Of a DNA stretch of 54,676 nt, positions 50,754 to 54,676 are shown one piece after another. Source of the stretch: JBBQNY01 sp038255255 (GTDB lineage: Bacteria; Pseudomonadota; Gammaproteobacteria; Xanthomonadales; Ahniellaceae); NCBI GenBank assembly GCA_038255255.1, contig JBBSLL010000021.1:1-54676 (forward strand), given 5' to 3'. The translations under genes and the position numbers were made by a program. Each line of letters begins with the position of its first letter. The first letter of the stretch is position 1. The notes beneath the pieces were generated by a model. The model was given only the letters and a program-made list of their open reading frames with translations, was not told where the DNA came from and made no database searches.

Positions 50754-53092
50754 GCGCTGCACCGACCGACATCGCCCTGCCCAGGCCGCCCGTACCCGAG
50801 GGGCACGTGTCCATCGAGATCGATGGCGTCGCGATCACTGCGCCGAAGGGCTCGATGATCATTCACGCGGCCGACCGCATCGGCGTCGCCATTCCACGTT
50901 TCTGCTACCACGACAAGTTGCCGATCGCCGCCAATTGCCGCATGTGCCTGGTCGACGTCGAGAAATCCCCGAAACCGTTGCCCGCCTGTGCAACGCCGGT
51001 GATGGATGGCATGAAGATCGCGACGCAGTCGGCGCGCGCGCTCGACGCGCAGCGCAATGTGATGGAGTTCCTGCTGATCAACCACCCGCTCGACTGCCCG
51101 GTCTGCGACCAGGGCGGCGAGTGCGAGTTGCAGGACGTGGCGATGGGCTACGGGCGTTCGGTCTCGCGTTTCGTCGAACGCAAGCGGGTGGTGCCCGACG
51201 AGAACCTCGGACCGCTCATCGCAACCGACATGACGCGCTGCATTCATTGCACGCGCTGCGTCCGGTTCGTGTCCGAGATCACCGGGACCTACGAACTCGG
51301 TGGCATGGGGCGTGGCGAGAACCTCGCGATCGGGACCTACATCGGCAAGGCCGTCGAGTCGGAACTCTCCGGAAACGTGATCGACGTGTGCCCGGTCGGC
51401 GCGTTGACGAACAAGGTGTTCCGGTTCCGTGCGCGGCCGTGGGAGCTGATCGCACGCGAATCCCTGGGTTACCACGACGCGCTCGGCTCCAACCTGTGGC
51501 TGCACGTGCGCCGCGGCGAGGTACTGCGTTGCGTTCCGCGCGAGAACGAAGCCGTCAACGAGTGCTGGCTCTCCGACCGCGACCGTTATTCCCACCAGGG
51601 CCTGGTCGCTGCAGACCGGTTGCTCGCGCCGCTGGTGCGCAATCGCGATGGCGCCCTGGTCGAGGCAAGTTGGGACCAGGCGCTTGCCGCCGCGAGCGTC
51701 GCACTCAGGGCCCATGAGGGCACCGACATCGCTGCGCTCGTTTCCCCGGCGACGTCCTGCGAGGAGGGCATGCTGCTGTCGCGCCTCCTGCGCGCGCTCG
51801 GCAGCGAGTCCATGGATCATCGCCTGCGCAAATCCGACGCCAGCGACTCGGCGCCTCCGCGCCCGTTCCAGATGCCGCTCGCTGAAATCGAGCAGGCCGG
51901 GGCCATATTGCTTATCGGCTCGGATCCACGTCGCGAGCAGCCGCTGCTTGCCCATCGCATTCGCAAGGCGGCGATGCGTGGGGCAAAGGTTTTCGTACTG
52001 AACGCGATGGATTTCGAATTCAACTTCGAACTGGCAGGCAGGTTCATCGCGCCTCCGCATGCGTGGGGCGGAATCCTCGAGGCGTTGCAAGCCGGTCGCG
52101 ACCCTGAGGGCCATGCTGTCGGCCTCGCTTCCATTTTCTTGGACGCGTTCAAGGCCGCTCCGGCCTCTGTTGTCATCATCGGCAATCAGGCCGTGCAACA
52201 ACAGGATTCCGCGTCGCTCAGAAAAGCCGCCGGGAACGTGGCCGCAGCGGTGGGGGCGCGCGTCAACGAAATCGCCCAGGGTGCCAATGCGATTGGCCTG
52301 ACCCAAGTGGGCATTCGGCCCGGTCGTGGTGGGCGCGACGCCACCCGCCTGGTCGCCGAAGGTGCACGCGCGATTGTGAGTTACGGCTGCGAGCCGCTGG
52401 ATTTCGCCCGCCCTGCACAATGGGTGCGCATGCTCGCCGCAGCCGAACTGGTGGTCGCATTCTCGTCTTTCGCGGACGAGTCGCTGCTCGCGCATGCAGA
52501 TGTGGTGTTGCCGATCGGACTGCTGCCCGAGATCGATGGCACGCTGATCAACGTCGACGGCCGGGCGCAGCGCACTGCGGCCGGTGGTGCGTTGCCGGGT
52601 GAGGCTCGCGCCGGATGGCGCGTGCTGCGCGCGCTCGGAGCGCAACTCGGATTGCCGGGTTTCGAATTCACCGAATTTTCAGAGGTTCGCGCGCAGCTGC
52701 CCGAGATGAAGCCTGAAACCCCGGCGAGCTGGCGTGAAGCGCCGGCGCCCGTGCCAGCGGACGCGCCGGTAACGGGTCTCGCGCGGATCGCCGGTGTGCC
52801 GCTCTATCGCGTGGACTCGGTGGTGCGCCGGGCTGCAGCCTTGCAGGCCACAGCGCTGGCCGGCGCGCCGGTGGCGCTCCTGCACCCCGACGATGCATCC
52901 GCATTCGGCGTGCGCGATGACTCCGCGGTCAGGGTCTCGCAGGGTGACTTCTCCTGCGTCCTGCCGCTCGCGATCGATGCGCGCGTGGCGCGCGGGGCAG
53001 CGTCGATTCCTGCGGGCTTCGTCGAAACTGCCGGTCTCGACGGTTTCGGATCCCGCGTGACCATCGGGCGCGTCGTCGGAGAGGCTCGATGA
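50750..53092 (+). CDS. nuoG: NADH-quinone oxidoreductase subunit G
   Basis: The subunit has 780 residues. The N-terminal ferredoxin domain carries 2Fe-2S N1b (IPRFCYHDKLPIAANCRMC), followed by DCPVCDQGGECELQD and the 4Fe-4S N5/N4 ligands CIHCTRCVRF and VCPVGALTNKVF. A molybdopterin-oxidoreductase-like domain without cofactor follows. It is somewhat shorter than the roughly 900-residue E. coli NuoG, mostly in the C-terminal part. It overlaps nuoF and nuoH by 4 bases each. Confidence 0.96.
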   Translation: MSAAPTDIALPRPPVPEGHVSIEIDGVAITAPKGSMIIHAADRIGVAIPRFCYHDKLPIAANCRMCLVDVEKSPKPLPACATPVMDGMKIATQSARALDAQRNVMEFLLINHPLDCPVCDQGGECELQDVAMGYGRSVSRFVERKRVVPDENLGPLIATDMTRCIHCTRCVRFVSEITGTYELGGMGRGENLAIGTYIGKAVESELSGNVIDVCPVGALTNKVFRFRARPWELIARESLGYHDALGSNLWLHVRRGEVLRCVPRENEAVNECWLSDRDRYSHQGLVAADRLLAPLVRNRDGALVEASWDQALAAASVALRAHEGTDIAALVSPATSCEEGMLLSRLLRALGSESMDHRLRKSDASDSAPPRPFQMPLAEIEQAGAILLIGSDPRREQPLLAHRIRKAAMRGAKVFVLNAMDFEFNFELAGRFIAPPHAWGGILEALQAGRDPEGHAVGLASIFLDAFKAAPASVVIIGNQAVQQQDSASLRKAAGNVAAAVGARVNEIAQGANAIGLTQVGIRPGRGGRDATRLVAEGARAIVSYGCEPLDFARPAQWVRMLAAAELVVAFSSFADESLLAHADVVLPIGLLPEIDGTLINVDGRAQRTAAGGALPGEARAGWRVLRALGAQLGLPGFEFTEFSEVRAQLPEMKPETPASWREAPAPVPADAPVTGLARIAGVPLYRVDSVVRRAAALQATALAGAPVALLHPDDASAFGVRDDSAVRVSQGDFSCVLPLAIDARVARGAASIPAGFVETAGLDGFGSRVTIGRVVGEAR

Positions 53093-54174
53093 TCGACGAG
53101 GCCATCCTCTGGATCGACGGCGTCAGCCGCGCGTACCCCGATGCGTGGACTGTCGGGCTCACGCTCGCGAAGATCATCGCGATCACGCTGCCGCTCATCC
53201 TCACCGTTGCGTTCTACACCTATTTCGAGCGCAAGGTGATCGGCTACATGCAGGTGCGGCTCGGACCCAACCAGGTCGGTCCGCTCGGACTGCTGCAGCC
53301 GTTCGCCGACGTGATCAAGATGCTGTTCAAGGAAATAGCCGTTCCGGCAAACGCGAACCGCTTCCTCTATTACCTGGCGCCCGTGCTGGTGATGGCGCCG
53401 GCATTCGCCGCCTGGGCCGTCGTTCCGTTCGACGACGGCGTGGTGCTGGCCGACGTCAACGCGGGAATCCTCTATCTGCTCGCGATGACCTCGATGAGCG
53501 TGTACGGCGTGATCCTCGCGGGCTGGGCCTCCAATTCCAAGTACGCGTTCCTGGGCGCGATGCGATCCGCCGCGCAGGTCGTGAGCTACGAGATTGCCAT
53601 GGGTTTCGCCCTGCTCGGCGTACTGGTGCTCGCGGGATCGCTCAATCTCACGGACATCGTTCGCGCGCAGGCGGGGAACGCGGGCCTGGCCGAGTGGTTC
53701 TGGCTGCCGTTGCTGCCTTTGTTCGTCGTGTACTTCATCTCCGGCATCGCGGAGACCAACCGCGCGCCCTTCGACGTGGCGGAAGGCGAGTCCGAGATCG
53801 TGGCGGGCTTCCATGTCGAGTACGGCGGCGCCGCGTTCGCGGTGTTCTTCCTGGCCGAGTACGCGAACATGATCCTGATCGCGTTCCTGACGGCGATCAT
53901 GTTCTGGGGCGGGTGGCTGAGCCCGCTGCAAGGCCTTGTCGATCCCGGCGGGCCGCGCTGCATTTCGTGGCTGTGGGACGGTGGTTGGCCCTGGTTGTTC
54001 CTCAAGGCCATGTTCTTCATGTTCGCGTTCCTGTGGATTCGCGCGACCTTCCCGCGCTACCGCTATGACCAGATCATGCGCCTGGGCTGGAAGGTGTTCA
54101 TCCCGGTCACGCTCGTGTGGGTTTCCGTCGCCGCCGTGTTCAAGTTCTGGGGCGTCGTGGTGTCGGGCGCATGA
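53089..54174 (+). CDS. nuoH: NADH-quinone oxidoreductase subunit H
   Basis: This eight-helix membrane subunit at the quinone entrance has 361 residues. Conserved loops TYFERKVIGYMQVRLGPNQV, GIAETNRAPFDVAEGESEIV and GFHVEYGGAAFAVFFLAEYA are intact and carry the E/D residues linked to proton coupling. Confidence 0.97.
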   Translation: MIDEAILWIDGVSRAYPDAWTVGLTLAKIIAITLPLILTVAFYTYFERKVIGYMQVRLGPNQVGPLGLLQPFADVIKMLFKEIAVPANANRFLYYLAPVLVMAPAFAAWAVVPFDDGVVLADVNAGILYLLAMTSMSVYGVILAGWASNSKYAFLGAMRSAAQVVSYEIAMGFALLGVLVLAGSLNLTDIVRAQAGNAGLAEWFWLPLLPLFVVYFISGIAETNRAPFDVAEGESEIVAGFHVEYGGAAFAVFFLAEYANMILIAFLTAIMFWGGWLSPLQGLVDPGGPRCISWLWDGGWPWLFLKAMFFMFAFLWIRATFPRYRYDQIMRLGWKVFIPVTLVWVSVAAVFKFWGVVVSGA

Positions 54175-54659
54175 AGAGGATCGTCGACTTTTTCCGCAGC
54201 CTGATGCTCTGGGAACTGCTCCAGGGACTGACGCTGACCAGCAAGTACTTCGTGCGCCCGAAGTACACGATCCAGTATCCGATGGAGAAGATCCCGCAGT
54301 CGGGCCGCTTCCGTGGACTGCACGCGCTGCGTCGCTATCCCAACGGCGAGGAGCGCTGCATTGCCTGCAAGTTGTGCGAGGCGGTGTGCCCGGCGCTCGC
54401 CATCACCATCGACTCCGAACGCCGCGAAGACGGCACGCGCCGCACGACCCGCTACGACATCGACCTGTTCAAGTGCATCTACTGCGGATTCTGCGAGGAG
54501 AGCTGCCCGGTCGATTCGATCGTGGAGACGCACATCCACGAATACCATTTCGAGCATCGCGGCGAGAACATCGTGAACAAGCAGCAGTTGCTGGCGATCG
54601 GAGATCGCTTCGAGCAGCAGATTGCCGAGGCGCGCGCGTTCGACGCGCCGTTCCGGTGA
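54171..54659 (+). CDS. nuoI: NADH-quinone oxidoreductase subunit I
   Basis: The 162-residue 23-kDa ferredoxin-type subunit has two 4Fe-4S motifs, CIACKLCEAVCP (N6a) and CIYCGFCEESCP (N6b). The N-terminal segment LLQGLTLTSKYFVRPKYTI anchors it to the membrane arm. ATG 54171 overlaps the nuoH stop. Confidence 0.97.
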   Translation: MKRIVDFFRSLMLWELLQGLTLTSKYFVRPKYTIQYPMEKIPQSGRFRGLHALRRYPNGEERCIACKLCEAVCPALAITIDSERREDGTRRTTRYDIDLFKCIYCGFCEESCPVDSIVETHIHEYHFEHRGENIVNKQQLLAIGDRFEQQIAEARAFDAPFR

Positions 54660-54664
54660 AGCCT

Positions 54665-54676
54665 TGGAAATCTTCC
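54665..54676 (+). CDS. nuoJ: Probable start of nuoJ, cut by window edge
   Basis: After the nuoI stop, GGTGAAG is followed by a TTG codon that would begin L/M-E-I-F, plausible for the first helix of NuoJ, the next gene in nearly all nuo operons. GTG 54656 (overlapping the stop) is an alternative. Only 12 bases are visible. Confidence 0.35.

Noticed and set aside
48723..50762. 679-codon minus-strand frame across nuoE/nuoF
   Set aside because: It lies opposite conserved complex I genes with all cluster ligands and has no motifs of its own.

Overview
The window is GC-rich, densely coded chromosomal DNA from a gammaproteobacterium. The best fit is the Xanthomonadales (Lysobacterales), perhaps Rhodanobacteraceae-like. 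This rests on gene content and order: a chromosomal integron with an Xanthomonas-style integrase, a secG / tRNA-Leu / nuo junction, a ccmABCDEFGHI cluster, a metX-type acyltransferase beside a cysteine-dioxygenase-like gene, secreted proteins with GxWYxPARSGHG-type modules, and a VPTL-CTERM protein. I recognised these by eye; no database search was run, so the taxonomy is an inference.

Layout. 1-3120 is the intI-proximal end of an integron. The integrase gene (+) faces away from an array of gene cassettes read on the minus strand. Four attC sites (173, 640, 1104, 1520) separate three complete small-gene cassettes and one cut by the window edge. A 435-bp leader (1610-2044) with a long hairpin lies between the last attC and intI. 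From 3139 to 9477 come a secreted DUF4394-type protein, glutaryl-CoA dehydrogenase, a GNAT acetyltransferase followed by a GST gene broken by a palindromic element, a fused alpha-beta 2-oxoacid dehydrogenase E1, and a cyclase-FHA signalling protein. From 9681 to 14980 are a DUF5329-like protein, an AlkB-type hydroxylase, murB, pyrD, an ALDH7 (aminoadipate-semialdehyde) dehydrogenase and tRNA-Arg(CCT). From 15065 to 26138 are a TonB-dependent receptor, RtcB ligase, tRNA-Ala(CGC), RNase D, a formylglycine-enzyme-fold (SUMF1) membrane protein, an M48 protease, a triple DUF3011 protein with an acidic repeat tail, a GxW/PPC secreted protein and tRNA-Leu(CAA).

From 26187 to 34910, all on the minus strand, are a cysteine-dioxygenase-like gene, metX and the complete ccmABCDEFGHI operon for cytochrome c maturation, mostly chained by 4-base stop/start overlaps. 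From 35161 to 45625 are a 1423-residue secreted subtilase, kynurenine 3-monooxygenase, glmM, a 2-oxoglutarate/Fe(II)-type oxygenase, an SDR, tpiA and secG. tRNA-Leu(GAG) follows, then nuoABCDEFGHI (respiratory complex I) runs to the right edge, where nuoJ probably begins.

The genes fit an aerobic heterotroph. Complex I and the Ccm machinery supply respiration. GcdH and the ALDH7 enzyme point to lysine/pipecolate catabolism, Kmo to tryptophan breakdown or NAD synthesis, and the exported protease and TonB receptor to use of external polymers or nutrients. The least explained parts are the integron cassettes and leader, the shared GxW module of two exported proteins, the MetX/CDO pair, and two long palindromic elements (6058-6136 and 40928-41005).
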